Assembly (NCBI RefSeq): GCF_000023925.1
Contig: NC_013169.1
Coordinates: 124,001 to 188,000 of the forward strand
DNA length: 64,000 bases
Origin: Kytococcus sedentarius DSM 20547
Lineage (GTDB): Bacteria > Actinomycetota > Actinomycetes > Actinomycetales > Dermatophilaceae
Direction: 5' to 3'
The translations under genes and the position numbers were made by a program. The notes under the pieces are model-generated. The model searched no databases. It saw only the letters and a program-made list of their open reading frames with translations, and was not told the DNA's origin. Below are positions 1 through 8,406 of this stretch, in pieces. Every line of letters begins with the position of its first letter. Position 1 is the first letter of the stretch.

Positions 1-114
1 GCACCAAGGAAGTACCCCGACGAGCTCCGTGAACCTGCTACGAGGATGACCCCCGAAGCCCGTCAAGACCCCGCTACGAGGTCTGGAGCAGTCCCGTCTT
101 TCGCCATGTCGTGA
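1..114 (+). pseudogene. IS3-family transposase OrfA N-terminal fragment
   Basis: From base 1 the frame reads APRKYPDELRE, then ATRM, EAR and DPATRSGA, which is the conserved N-terminus of actinobacterial IS3-family OrfA (a helix-turn-helix DNA-binding subunit). It ends in a TGA at 112-114 after 38 codons, while an intact OrfA is about 90-100 residues, and no OrfB follows. The start lies outside the window. I read it as a decayed insertion-sequence remnant; the family assignment rests on recognising this N-terminal motif. Confidence 0.6.
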
Positions 115-242
115 AGCGGGCCGCAACATCATGCTGTGGGTCTCCCCCCACCCCTGGTGGTCCCGGCAGACGGCCATGCGGATCGCGTGTTCAGTGACCG
201 TGGAGGCCAGGCAAGTGCTCCGTGGAGAAGAACGCGGAGAGG

Positions 243-1499
243 TCAGACCCGTGCCCCGCTGGATGCCGAGGGGGTGGAGGGCCGGCGTGGGTGAGTCCGG
301 AGCGCCCAGAGAGCGCCGCCGACAGCGACGAGGACCTGCAGCGCACCGGTGAGCACCAGGGTGGTGCCGGCGCCAAGCCATCCGATGAGGGCGCCGCCAG
401 CCAGGAGTCCCGCCGAGGTGCCCCCCGAATGGAAGACTGTCTGGGCGGTGAAGGCCGCGCGGCGCTCGTTGCCACGAGTCTGGTCGGTGATCACGCCGTT
501 GAGGGCCGCAATCCCCCAGGGCATCGCGGCTCCGCCCACAGCGGCCAAGGCCACGATGCTGGTGAGGCTGGGTGCCACGAGTGGAAGGGCGATGAACACC
601 GACCCGAGGATGGCCCAGGCGGTGAGCATCGTCGGCATCCGGGGGATCCGGTCGATGACCAGAGGAACCAGCATCGAGGCGATCACCGAGGCCGCTCCAT
701 ACCCGCTCATGCCGGCGGCGATGAGGGCCCCGGGGCGGCCGTGATCCACCCCCAGGACGGCCAGTCCGAGGCTGAAGCCGAACCAGCACAGACCGCCGAT
801 CCCTGCCATGAGCACTCCCGCGGCGATCTGGGGGTGGGCTCTCAGTACCGTGCGCGCCGAGGTGGCGCGCTGCGGCGGTCCGCTCGGCGAGGCGTTGGCG
901 GAGTCCTCCCCGGGAGTTGCCGGCGCGCCGGGGACGAGCGTGAAGGCCAGAGCTGCCGCCGCGATCACGACGGTCTCGCACCACAGCAGGGAAGAGGCCC
1001 CGAGCGCACTCACGCCCCACGCGCCCAAGGGAGGCGCGAAGACCATCGACACCCGGTGGGCCAGGTCCTGCCACGCGAGCCATTGGGCGGGTCCCGAGCG
1101 GCCTCCCTGTGCTAGGTGGGCATCGGCCAGGTCTGAGGCGAGGGAGCGCTGTGCTGGCCCGAGGAGTGCGCCGGCGGCACCGGAAATGAGGCCTGATGTG
1201 CACAAAGTTGCAGAGGTCACCTGTCCGTGCAGGGCAACCACCGGGACGACGGCGAGCCCCACGGCGTTCACGCCCATCACTGCCGCCAGGGGTCCCCCGC
1301 TGGTCAGGCGCTGGAGGATGCCGCGACCCCACCAGCCGACCGTCAGCAGCGGGAGCCCCGCCATGCCACCCACCAGTCCCGTGGCCCAAGCCTCTCCAGT
1401 CTCCTCGAGGGCGACGAGCGGCAAGGCGATGGCCGTCATGCGTGTGCCGATCCACGTGATGAAGGTGATGGCGGTCATGAGGAGGAGTCCGGTGCGCAC
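243..1499 (-). CDS. MFS transporter
   Basis: A 418-residue integral membrane protein with about twelve hydrophobic segments. It begins with a short cytoplasmic tail and TM1 (LLLMTAITFITWIGTRM) and has a hydrophilic central loop (PGAPATPGEDSANASPSG) between the two six-helix halves, the usual major facilitator layout. The substrate cannot be read from sequence; an efflux role is likely because a LysR regulator is transcribed divergently 72 bases away. The chosen start is GTG at 1499, directly before TM1. Confidence 0.85.
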   Translation of the reverse strand: MRTGLLLMTAITFITWIGTRMTAIALPLVALEETGEAWATGLVGGMAGLPLLTVGWWGRGILQRLTSGGPLAAVMGVNAVGLAVVPVVALHGQVTSATLCTSGLISGAAGALLGPAQRSLASDLADAHLAQGGRSGPAQWLAWQDLAHRVSMVFAPPLGAWGVSALGASSLLWCETVVIAAAALAFTLVPGAPATPGEDSANASPSGPPQRATSARTVLRAHPQIAAGVLMAGIGGLCWFGFSLGLAVLGVDHGRPGALIAAGMSGYGAASVIASMLVPLVIDRIPRMPTMLTAWAILGSVFIALPLVAPSLTSIVALAAVGGAAMPWGIAALNGVITDQTRGNERRAAFTAQTVFHSGGTSAGLLAGGALIGWLGAGTTLVLTGALQVLVAVGGALWALRTHPRRPSTPSASSGARV

Positions 1500-1571
1500 G
1501 AGACGATCGTCCTGGTCGATCGTCGGCTCGGGTAGGTCCTGAATGGGGCCGCCAAGTCATACGCTTTGAGC

Positions 1572-2456
1572 ATGAGGCCCCGGCTCACAGTGGATGACCT
1601 GATGCTCGTCGAGTCCGTGTCCCGGCACGGCTCGGTGGGCGCTGCTGCGCGCGAGCTGCTGACGACCCAGCCCTCGGCCTCTCGACGACTGGCCGCGCTG
1701 GAGCGGCGCCTGGGGGTCACGTTGTTCGAGCGGGACACCACCGGGGCTCGTGCGACGCCGGCGGGGCGGGAGTTGGCTCGACAGGCGGCTCGCCTGCTCT
1801 CGGAGCTGGAGGCCGTCCCCGCCCGAATCGCCGCGGCAGTGGAGGCCCCCAGCGTGAGCCTCGGCACGATCCAGGCGCTGGCACCCATGGTGTTCACTGC
1901 CGCTCAGATCGAGCTGGAGGGCATCAGGGTCCAGGCGGAGGTTGACCACGGACCGGTCCTGATCAGCGAGGTCGCGCAGGGGGTCCTGGACGCGGCGATC
2001 GTCACCATCGCCGATCAGTCCGTGCTCCCCCGGGGTGTCCGGGTCACGGAGCTCGGTGTCTCCCCGCTCGTCCTTGTGCTGCCGGCGGGGGCTGGGCCCC
2101 TACCGCGGGGGAGGAGGGGGCTGAAGGCGCGGGAGGTGGTCTACTCGTCCATCGACCTGGGCGCCGAGCGGCTCCACGCGGCGCTCTCCGAGGCCGGTGC
2201 GCGACCATGCCCGGGTCTCACTCTCGAGGCGACACTGCGGGTCGCCCGGCATCGTGGGATTCCCGCCGTGGTCCCCGAGTTCGCGGCCCGCTGGTGGGGT
2301 GCCGCCACGGATCAGGTACTGCCGTCCCCGGTGGCCGGAACCATCCGTTTGTCCCTCGTGGCCCGGTCCCCGGGCCCTCCCAGCCTGCTTGCTGCCCACC
2401 CGGCTCTGGCGGCACGAGTTCTCGGGGTGCCCGAGCGCCCTGCTGACGATGAGTAA
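1572..2456 (+). CDS. LysR-family transcriptional regulator
   Basis: A 294-residue cytoplasmic DNA-binding protein. Residues 1-60 form the winged helix-turn-helix (LMLVESVSRHGSVGAAAREL, then TTQPSASRRLAALERRLG), the LysR signature. The rest is the type-2 periplasmic-binding-like effector domain, here short and with a degenerate Pro/Ala-rich end. The ATG at 1572 is preferred over the in-frame TTG two codons upstream. It is divergent from the MFS gene at 243-1499, so it probably controls that gene and itself from the shared 72-base gap. The effector is unknown. Confidence 0.88.
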   Translation: MRPRLTVDDLMLVESVSRHGSVGAAARELLTTQPSASRRLAALERRLGVTLFERDTTGARATPAGRELARQAARLLSELEAVPARIAAAVEAPSVSLGTIQALAPMVFTAAQIELEGIRVQAEVDHGPVLISEVAQGVLDAAIVTIADQSVLPRGVRVTELGVSPLVLVLPAGAGPLPRGRRGLKAREVVYSSIDLGAERLHAALSEAGARPCPGLTLEATLRVARHRGIPAVVPEFAARWWGAATDQVLPSPVAGTIRLSLVARSPGPPSLLAAHPALAARVLGVPERPADDE

Positions 2457-2463
2457 GTCGCCC

Positions 2464-2707
2464 TCATGGTGTGGGGGCCCGAAGAGTACGCTCCTTGGCT
2501 CCACCGCCTTGAGCGCGTTTCACGGCAACGGGGTGAGCGATGGCCGGAAGCTCGTCCATTCGCGTCGCGAGGCTCGTGGTTGGGCCAGCCCGGCCGGCAG
2601 GAGCGCCCCACGCATGCCGCGTCCTGGGCGCGGCCGGCCATCAGCTCCGCCACGCGCAGGTCGAGGGGCTCGAGAAGCAGAGGCTGCGCGAGCTGCTGAC
2701 GGTTCAC
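2464..2707 (-). pseudogene. Decayed DUF6036-like nucleotidyltransferase partner gene
   Basis: Starting at GTG 2707, overlapping the stop of the upstream HTH gene by four bases (GTGA), the frame reads VNRQQLAQ, the usual beginning of DUF6036-type proteins. It then jumps directly to LLLEPLDLRVAELMAGRAQD, which resembles the C-terminal part of the same family. After a one-base frame change it continues LATRMDELPAIAHPVAVKRA to the TGA at 2464-2466. About two thirds of the protein, including the catalytic core, is missing. I read this as a toxin-like partner destroyed by an internal deletion plus a frameshift. The family assignment is from memory of the motif. Confidence 0.5.
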
Positions 2708-3198
2708 GCTGCTTCCGGGTGGCTCGCGCGGAAGGCCTGCAGCGCGGCGATGCGCTCGGCAGGGCTCAGCACCCCGGCGAAGGGTGAGTTCTGGCGCAGC
2801 TCGCAGGCGCGGGGGGTGGTGCTGCAGAGGATCGTTCGCACGGCGTCGACGCCGCTGTCGAGGAGGCGTTCCCAGTCGCGCAGGTAGGCGGCCGTCATGC
2901 CGTCCTCGCGGTGTTGGGGGAGCCAGCGGTGGATGTTGTCGCGGGCCGTCTGGAGCACCTCGTCGGGTCGGGTGAGGAGGTGGCCGAGCATCGCTTGGTG
3001 CAGCCACAGGAGCTTGTGCTCCTCGCGGGTGAGGGCGCGGGCTGCGAGCAGCTCCTCGAGGTCCGACTGGCGGACGCGCCGGTGTGCGCCGATGCGGATG
3101 CTGGGCAGGTCTCCCCGGTCGCACAGGTCCACGACGTGCTGCCGCGAGACGCCGAGGATCTCGGCGACGCGTCCGGTCTTGAGCAGCGTGGTCTCCAT
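2704..3198 (-). CDS. Excisionase-type helix-turn-helix protein, probable antitoxin
   Basis: A 164-residue protein. Residues 5-50 are an excisionase/MerR-like HTH (LLKTGRVAEILGVSRQHVVD, then LCDRGDLPSIRIGAHRRV). The remainder is helical with no recognised enzyme motif. Proteins of this kind are usually encoded just upstream of a DUF6036 nucleotidyltransferase and are thought to act as its antitoxin and repressor. Here the partner (2464-2707) is wrecked, leaving an orphan. The ATG at 3198 lies six bases after a TACCCT box, suggesting a leaderless transcript. Confidence 0.75.
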   Translation of the reverse strand: METTLLKTGRVAEILGVSRQHVVDLCDRGDLPSIRIGAHRRVRQSDLEELLAARALTREEHKLLWLHQAMLGHLLTRPDEVLQTARDNIHRWLPQHREDGMTAAYLRDWERLLDSGVDAVRTILCSTTPRACELRQNSPFAGVLSPAERIAALQAFRASHPEAA

Positions 3199-3243
3199 GG
3201 GTCAAGGGTAGCGAAAACACCAGAAACACAACGTGCTCACGGT

Positions 3244-3489
3244 GTGGCTGTGGAGGGTGGTGCGGGCTTCCTGCCCGTGCTCGTCCACGGCCAGGAGGCC
3301 AGCGCCTGGCCTGCGATCGACTTCGCGCTGAGTGAGCGCCTCGACACCCGCGTGGGGTTGGAGGACGCCCTGCGGATGCCGAACGGGTCGCTGGCCAAGG
3401 GAAATGGTGAGCTGGTGCGTGAGGCTGCGCAGCGCATGTCCCGGGGCGGGTCCGGCACTGTGCCACGCTGGCCCGATGATGGTCGATGA
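3244..3489 (+). other. Unidentified coding-like fragment, 81 codons
   Basis: An open frame from GTG 3244 with coding-like composition over its first 60 codons (FLPVLVHGQEASAWPAIDFA, then LSERLDTRVGLEDALRMPNG). It looks like the tail of a larger protein, because no promoter or Shine-Dalgarno is evident and codon quality drops near its end, where it overlaps the start of the GNAT gene at 3476. I do not recognise the family. It may be the remnant of a gene lost upstream or a short hypothetical protein. Confidence 0.3.
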
Positions 3490-3907
3490 GGTCCGCTACA
3501 CCCGGGGCCAGGTCCCTGAGCGGGAGGCTCTGCGGGGTCTGTATGGCGCGGTGGGGTGGAGTGCGTACACCGACGATCTGGAGGGGTTGGTGCGCGGTGT
3601 CGAGGGATCAGCGGCAGTGGTCACCGCGTGGCGGGGTGAGGAGCTGGTGGGTCTGGCGCGGGTGATCTCGGATGGGCACACGATCGCGTACCTGCAGGAC
3701 GTGCTGGTGCGTCCGGGGGTGCGGCGGCAGGGGGTGGCCTCGGAGCTGGTGCGGCGGGTGTTCGAGCCGTTCGCGCACGTGCGGCAGCAGGTGTTGCTCA
3801 CCGATGCCGAGGAGGGGCAGCGGGCGTTCTATGCCTCGTTGGGTTTCCGGGAGACCCGGGAGTTCCCGAACGGTGGTCTGCGGGCGTTCGTTCGCCTCAC
3901 CCATTGA
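3476..3907 (+). CDS. GNAT-family N-acetyltransferase
   Basis: A 143-residue single-domain GNAT. The acetyl-CoA-binding motif A is visible as LQDVLVRPGVRRQGVASELV (Arg/Gln-x-x-Gly-x-Gly/Ala type), followed by the beta-5/alpha-4 segment AFYASLGFRE. Acetyl-CoA is the expected donor and the acceptor is unknown. Two ATGs are adjacent (3476 and 3479); the first is used. A second, fragmentary GNAT tail follows directly downstream. Confidence 0.85.
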   Translation: MMVDEVRYTRGQVPEREALRGLYGAVGWSAYTDDLEGLVRGVEGSAAVVTAWRGEELVGLARVISDGHTIAYLQDVLVRPGVRRQGVASELVRRVFEPFAHVRQQVLLTDAEEGQRAFYASLGFRETREFPNGGLRAFVRLTH

Positions 3908-4064
3908 GCAGGTCGGGGAGCCGGTGGTCGGTGCTCACACCCGCCCGGGGAGCGCCGCCTCGGAGCGAGTGCTCGCCATGGGTGGGTTCGAGCGCGTCGG
4001 GGAGGACGAGGGCGACGGCCGGCTGCGGAAGGTCTGGCGCTGGTTGCAGCGTCCCGTTCGTTGG
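3906..4064 (+). pseudogene. GNAT acetyltransferase C-terminal fragment
   Basis: This frame reads AHTRPG, then SERVLAMGGFERVGEDE and LRKVWRW. It is nearly the same as the C-terminus of the intact GNAT at 16155-16691 (AHTRPG, SERVLAKGGFECVGEDE, LRRVWRR). No start or N-terminal domain is present, and the fragment abuts the stop of the previous gene. It is a partial duplicate or relic of a homologue of the 16155 gene. Confidence 0.6.
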
Positions 4065-4094
4065 ATGAGCTATCCGGCGCGTGACGATCTCCCT

Positions 4095-4664
4095 TCACCA
4101 GCAGCGACCACGGAGGTCGACGGGCCCGCTGGGCCACGTCGTCCCTGCCCGCAGGGGCAGAACCAGCAGTGGCGGACCGGGTTCCTGGAAGGTTTCCCGC
4201 CCGTCCCGTCCGGTGTACCGCTCCGTGGCGCGAATGCGCTCCCATCCGCAGGCTCGGTAGAAGAGGACGACATCTTCTCGGCAGCCGAGGTATCCGAAGC
4301 TGATGTCCGCTTCCCGGCGCATCGCGTCCGCCGCGTGGGCCATGAGTCGGCGGCCGAGGCCGGTTCCGCGGACGCTGGGGTTGACCAGGACGCCGCCGGT
4401 GCCGGCCACGGTCACGGGTGCCCCGCCCACCTCGATCGTGCGTTGTTCCCACCCCACGTGGCCCAGGATCTGCTGTCCTCGGAGGGTGATGACGTGGACG
4501 TCGTGCCCGGCGTAGCCATACGGCTGGGCCGGGTCCCATTCGCCGTGGCTGTCGAGGTACTCGGCGTTGAAGAGTTCTCGCAGGCCAGCCAAGTGTTCGG
4601 CGGTGAGCTCGTGATGGGTGACGGTGCGCAGTGTGGCGGCTGAAGTAGGCGTCATCCAGCGCAT
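4095..4664 (-). CDS. AAC(2')-like GNAT N-acetyltransferase
   Basis: A 189-residue GNAT. The acetyl-CoA motif is VNPSVRGTGLGRRLMAHAAD, followed by FGYLGCREDVVLFYRACGWE. It ends PVDLRGRCW, resembling the Trp-terminated end of mycobacterial aminoglycoside 2'-N-acetyltransferases, which acetylate aminoglycosides and possibly cell-wall precursors. Resistance function is not established here. It starts one base after the stop of the proline iminopeptidase gene, so the two are probably translated together. An alternative start is the ATG three codons downstream. Confidence 0.75.
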   Translation of the reverse strand: MRWMTPTSAATLRTVTHHELTAEHLAGLRELFNAEYLDSHGEWDPAQPYGYAGHDVHVITLRGQQILGHVGWEQRTIEVGGAPVTVAGTGGVLVNPSVRGTGLGRRLMAHAADAMRREADISFGYLGCREDVVLFYRACGWERIRATERYTGRDGRETFQEPGPPLLVLPLRAGTTWPSGPVDLRGRCW

Positions 4665-4665
4665 G

Positions 4666-5643
4666 CTAGAGCGGCCGTGAGTGCTGGGCGACGAGTGCCT
4701 CGTTCGCTGCCCGCCAGTGCTCGACCATCGTGGCGCCTCCGTGGCCGTCCCCTTCGTCGAGGATCAACTGCGATCCGGGCCACGCTCGATGGAGGCGCCA
4801 CGGCGTGATGGCGGGGCTGGAGATGTCGCGGCGGCCGTGGATGAGCGTTGCCGGGATCCCCGCCAGCCGCTCGCCCTGGTCGAGGATCGGGGGCTGGACG
4901 AAGCCGTCGTGGGACCAGTAGTGGGCGGTCAGCCGGAAGAACGCGATGCGGAACGCCTCGTCGTCCCACCGGGGGTCGCGGCGGAAACCACCGGCACCGA
5001 TGGAGATGTGGGTGTCCTCCCACAGCGCCCACTCCCGGGAAGCTGCGTTGCGCACGCGGGGGTCGTCTGACTCCATGAGGTGGGCGTAGGCGTCGATGAT
5101 GCGGCCCTGTCCACGTTGGTAGCCGATCCCTGCCTGTTCGGCGTGGGCAGCGAAACGGTCCCATGCCGCGGGGAAGACGGTGCCGACACCCTCGGTGATC
5201 CAGTCGACTTCGGAGCGGCTGGTCGTCGTGACGGCGAACAGGACGACGCCCAGCACCCTGTCCGGATGCGTGACGGCATAGGCAAGGGCGAGGGTCGATC
5301 CCCACGAGACGCCGTTGACGATCCACCGCTCGATCCCCAGATGCTCGCGCAGGACCTCCATGTCCGCGACCAGATGAGCTGTGTCGTTGTCCTGCAGCGA
5401 GGTCGAGGGGTCACTGGCGTGTGGTGTCGAGCGGCCGCACCCGCGCTGCTCGAACCCGATGACCCGAGTCCGTGAGAGATCGAACCGCCTTCGGTAGGCG
5501 CTGGTGCCGAGAGTCCCACCGGGGCCGCCGTGCACGTACACAGCCGGGACCCCCTGAGCTGTTCCCCACTCCTCCCAGTAGATGAGCTGACCACGGCCTA
5601 CATCGAGCATCCCGGCATGAACAGGTTCTTCGGAGGCTGTCAT
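4666..5643 (-). CDS. pip: Proline iminopeptidase (alpha/beta hydrolase)
   Basis: A 325-residue cytosolic alpha/beta hydrolase that removes N-terminal proline from peptides. The oxyanion-hole segment is VYVHGGPGG, the nucleophile elbow is GVSWGS (Gly-x-Ser-x-Gly variant), FEQRGCGRSTPHA matches the family signature, and the acid/base end is HGRRDISSP with GDGHGG, where the terminal catalytic His sits. The start ATG 5643 gives the normal length for the family; longer upstream frame lacks homology. It is followed one base later by the AAC(2')-like gene. Confidence 0.9.
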   Translation of the reverse strand: MTASEEPVHAGMLDVGRGQLIYWEEWGTAQGVPAVYVHGGPGGTLGTSAYRRRFDLSRTRVIGFEQRGCGRSTPHASDPSTSLQDNDTAHLVADMEVLREHLGIERWIVNGVSWGSTLALAYAVTHPDRVLGVVLFAVTTTSRSEVDWITEGVGTVFPAAWDRFAAHAEQAGIGYQRGQGRIIDAYAHLMESDDPRVRNAASREWALWEDTHISIGAGGFRRDPRWDDEAFRIAFFRLTAHYWSHDGFVQPPILDQGERLAGIPATLIHGRRDISSPAITPWRLHRAWPGSQLILDEGDGHGGATMVEHWRAANEALVAQHSRPL

Positions 5644-5713
5644 GCCTCGATCCCAGCACATGCGAACACGCACTTCTGCCGCTCCTGGCCGTGGCGTCCA
5701 ACCATGCCGGGCG

Positions 5714-5857
5714 TCAGCGGTCGGCAATGAGGGCCACCGTCTCCGCCGGTAGTGGCCGTTCGCTGAACAGGAGACAGGCTCCACCAGGCGCCGTTGTTGT
5801 GGATGGTGGTTCGCGCAGCCGGAGTCGTTCGGTTAGGGTGGTGCGCCAGTCGGTCAT
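5714..5857 (-). CDS. Small hypothetical protein, 47 aa
   Basis: An ATG-initiated frame (MTDWRTTLTERLRLREPP, later GGACLLFSERPLPAETVALI) lying 20 bases after the MFS stop on the same strand. Composition is coding-like, and the beginning looks like a genuine protein N-terminus that stops early, so it may be a truncated gene. No family is recognised. Confidence 0.35.
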   Translation of the reverse strand: MTDWRTTLTERLRLREPPSTTTAPGGACLLFSERPLPAETVALIADR

Positions 5858-5877
5858 GCCGCCATCCGGCGCGGTCC

Positions 5878-7042
5878 TCACGCAGTCTCTCGCCGTGCGG
5901 ACAGCAACCATGCGCCGGCCACCAGGGTGCTTCCGGCCAAGGGGAGTGCTACGGCTCCGAGGTGGTAGATGAGAACCCCACCTAGGGCTGCCCCAACGCC
6001 CGCCCCTCCGTAGAGACCGCTGATGCCCAGAGCGGCTGACAGCACCGCGCTGCTCGGGTCCACGCCGATGATGCTGGCCTGCATGGCGGGCCCCAGAGCC
6101 CAGGCGAAGAGCGACCACGCTGCCACGAGGAGCAGGAAGGGGACGCCGAAACCTCCACCGACCACGAGGTAGAGACCGATGGCCAGCAGTGCGATGGCGT
6201 GACCGCCGACGATGAGGAGACGGCCCGCCCTGGGTCCGCGGGCGTCGACCAGTGCTCCGCCGCCGAAGACGGCGGCGATGCCGACGATTCCGACCATCAG
6301 GAGGGTCCAGGTGACGGCGCTCGTGCTCGATCCGAGGTGCCCCTCGACGGTGGCGCCGAGGAAGTTGTAGAAGGTGAGTCCGCCGGCGCCGCAGAGGAAC
6401 ATCGCCAGCACGAGCGACAGGACCTGCCAATTGCGGACGGGGCGCAGCCGAGCCCTCAGTGGTGTCGGGTCGTTGCCCGGCACGCGGGGCGTCATGAGTG
6501 CGGAGAGGGCCGTCACCACCACGCTCACGAGGGCGATGAGCAGGAAGGTGGAGCGCCAGCCCCACGTGTGGCCGGCCCAGGAGCCGAGTGGCACACCGGT
6601 GAAGAGGGCGACCGTGAGTCCAGCTGTGGCCACAGCCAGGTAGCGGCCCTCGCTGCCGGCTGGCGCGCGGGTCCCCGCGATGGCCATGGCGGTGGGGGAG
6701 ACGGCGGCTGCGGCGAGGCCGGCCACGATCCGCAGCAGGACGGCGAGGGCGAATGCGTCGACCCTGGCCATCAGGGCGTTGGCCACCGCGAACAGCAGCA
6801 GGCCCCCGACCAGTACGTGCTTCTTGTCCAGGCGGTCGGTGAGGGCGGCGATCAGTGGCGACCCGATGCAGAAGGCCAGACCGAACGCGGTGACCAGTAG
6901 CCCGGCCGTCCCGGCGGTCACCCCGAGGTCGGAGGCCACGTCGGGAAGGATCCCGGCAATGACGAACTCGTCTGTTCCCAGGGCCAGCGTCGCGGTGAAT
7001 AGCAGGAGGAGCCAGGCGGGTGGGTGCTGACGCGCGCGACAT
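5878..7042 (-). CDS. MFS efflux transporter with an apparent frameshift at its start
   Basis: The main frame (5878 to about 7030) encodes an MFS protein: TM1 WLLLLFTATLALGTDEFVIA, then ILPDVASDLGVTAGTAGLLV and the loop DRLDKKHVLVGG, with about twelve membrane segments. It resembles drug or arabinose-efflux permeases. No ATG, GTG or TTG precedes TM1 in frame. The only good start, ATG 7042, is one base out of phase, so a single extra base in the first nine codons would disable the gene unless it is a sequencing error. The internal GTG 6939 would delete TM1. It is divergent from an ArsR gene with a palindromic operator between them. Confidence 0.75.
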
Positions 7043-7050
7043 GACCCGTC

Positions 7051-7073
7051 TTCGATGTTTGACGAACATCGAA
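7051..7073. promoter_or_regulatory. ArsR-type operator (perfect 9-bp inverted repeat)
   Basis: TTCGATGTT and AACATCGAA are perfect inverted arms separated by five bases. The element sits 27 bases before the ArsR start and nine bases before the presumed MFS start. Its position and symmetry fit a repressor site shared by both divergent genes. Confidence 0.75.
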
Positions 7074-7099
7074 GAAGTTAGCACGGGTACAGTGCTGCC

Positions 7100-7447
7100 A
7101 TGGCGCGTGCAACCCATCCCGACATCGAGTCGGTGCAGCTGACGGACGTTCTGCACGCACTGGCCGACCCCATCCGGCTGGGCCTGGTGCAGTTGCTCAG
7201 TGACGATGAGGAACGGGCCTGGGGGCAGCTCGACGCGCCGGTGGCGCCCAGCACGCTGAGTCATCACCTCAAGGTGCTGCGGTCGGCAGGGATCACCCAG
7301 ACGCGCATGGAGGGCACGCGGTGCTTCGTCCGCCTGCGGCGAGACGACCTCGAGGAGCGCTGCCCCGGTCTGCTGGATGCGACGGTGGCGGTCGCGTCCA
7401 GCCCGGGGTCGGGGCTGACGCCCATCGGGATCAAGCAGGAGTCGTGA
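7100..7447 (+). CDS. ArsR-family winged-helix repressor
   Basis: A 115-residue DNA-binding protein. The core is LTDVLHALADPIRLGLVQLL, then APSTLSHHLKVLRSAGI and RMEGTRCFVRLRRDDLE, the typical ArsR alpha3-alpha5 helices and wing. The Cys-containing metal motif ELCVCDL of arsenic sensors is absent, so a metal-independent or organic signal is likelier. It is divergent from the MFS gene, and the palindrome at 7051-7073 is the probable operator. Confidence 0.88.
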   Translation: MARATHPDIESVQLTDVLHALADPIRLGLVQLLSDDEERAWGQLDAPVAPSTLSHHLKVLRSAGITQTRMEGTRCFVRLRRDDLEERCPGLLDATVAVASSPGSGLTPIGIKQES

Positions 7448-7475
7448 CGGTCAGTATGAACGGGGGCGCGGCAGT

Positions 7476-8318
7476 GTGAGCCAGACACCCACCGGATCGC
7501 GGACCGGACGCGGGGTGGCGGCGTTCGTTGCTGCCGGGTGCCTGGTGGCCGCCGTCGTGGTGGGTGGGCACCCGGTCGTGGGCCCGATGGTGGCTGTGGT
7601 CGCGCTCGTTGTGGTGGCCCACGGGGCGCGCCGGCAGGGCGGTACGGTGACGGGTGCGGGGAGCGTGGCGGCACTGGCGCTCTGTCTCGTGGCCGCGGTC
7701 TGGACGCTGCGGGGCGCGGGCGCAGCGCTCGAGGGGATGGGTGTCCCCGGTGCCGCTGGGATCGCCCTGTGGCCGGTTCCCCTGGTCCTGGCCGTCGGCC
7801 TGTACGTCGTGCTGAGCCGGTGGCGAGCCCTCCATCTGGTGACGGACTGGTTCCGTGCCGGGACCGTGAACCGGACCGGGGCGTGGTTGACGGTCGCGAT
7901 CGTGCCCGTGTCCGCCCTGGCGCTGGTGATCTGGTCGTGGGCTGCCGCCGAGGACGGTGCCGGGCAGAACGCCTACCGCCAGCTCGCGGAGAACCAGGGC
8001 GTGCCCGTGCTCGTCCTCGGGGCGCTGGCGTTCTCGGCCGTGAATGCCGCCGCCGAGGAGTCCGCCTACAACGGGGTCGCGCAGCGGGCGCTCGGACTGG
8101 ACCTGCGGGGGCCCGTGGCCGTCGTGCTCTCCGCCGCGATGTTCGGTGCGTCCCACTGGTACGGGTTCCCCAACGGGTGGTGGGGCGTGTGCCTCGCCGG
8201 GGTCTACGGCCTGGTGCTCAGCGTCCTGCGGCAGGTCTCACGTGGGCTCCTGCTGCCGTGGGTGGCCCACGTGCTCGCCGACCTCACGATCGTGGCCGTC
8301 CTGATGACCCTGTGGTGA
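7476..8318 (+). CDS. CPBP-family intramembrane metalloprotease
   Basis: A 280-residue protein with about eight membrane segments. Three CPBP (Rce1/Abi) motifs are visible near the C-terminus: NAAAEESAYNG (the EE pair), FGASHWYGFPNG (His) and LPWVAHVLADL (His/Asp). These form the metal site in membrane proteases of this class, some of which process peptides or confer bacteriocin immunity. The substrate is unknown. It starts at GTG 7476, 28 bases after the ArsR stop, and may be co-transcribed with it. Confidence 0.85.
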   Translation: MSQTPTGSRTGRGVAAFVAAGCLVAAVVVGGHPVVGPMVAVVALVVVAHGARRQGGTVTGAGSVAALALCLVAAVWTLRGAGAALEGMGVPGAAGIALWPVPLVLAVGLYVVLSRWRALHLVTDWFRAGTVNRTGAWLTVAIVPVSALALVIWSWAAAEDGAGQNAYRQLAENQGVPVLVLGALAFSAVNAAAEESAYNGVAQRALGLDLRGPVAVVLSAAMFGASHWYGFPNGWWGVCLAGVYGLVLSVLRQVSRGLLLPWVAHVLADLTIVAVLMTLW

Positions 8319-8406
8319 CCCAGCACGGCGCGTGAAGCGGTTGCGTTGCCCCGGTCGGTTGGACACGCGGTTCATGCTCGACGTGGTGCCCGATGGCCTC
8401 GGAGCG

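Noticed and set aside
1196-1542. Several plus-strand frames opposite the first MFS gene
   Set aside because: They are GC-bias shadows of the minus-strand transporter and have no domain or start signal.
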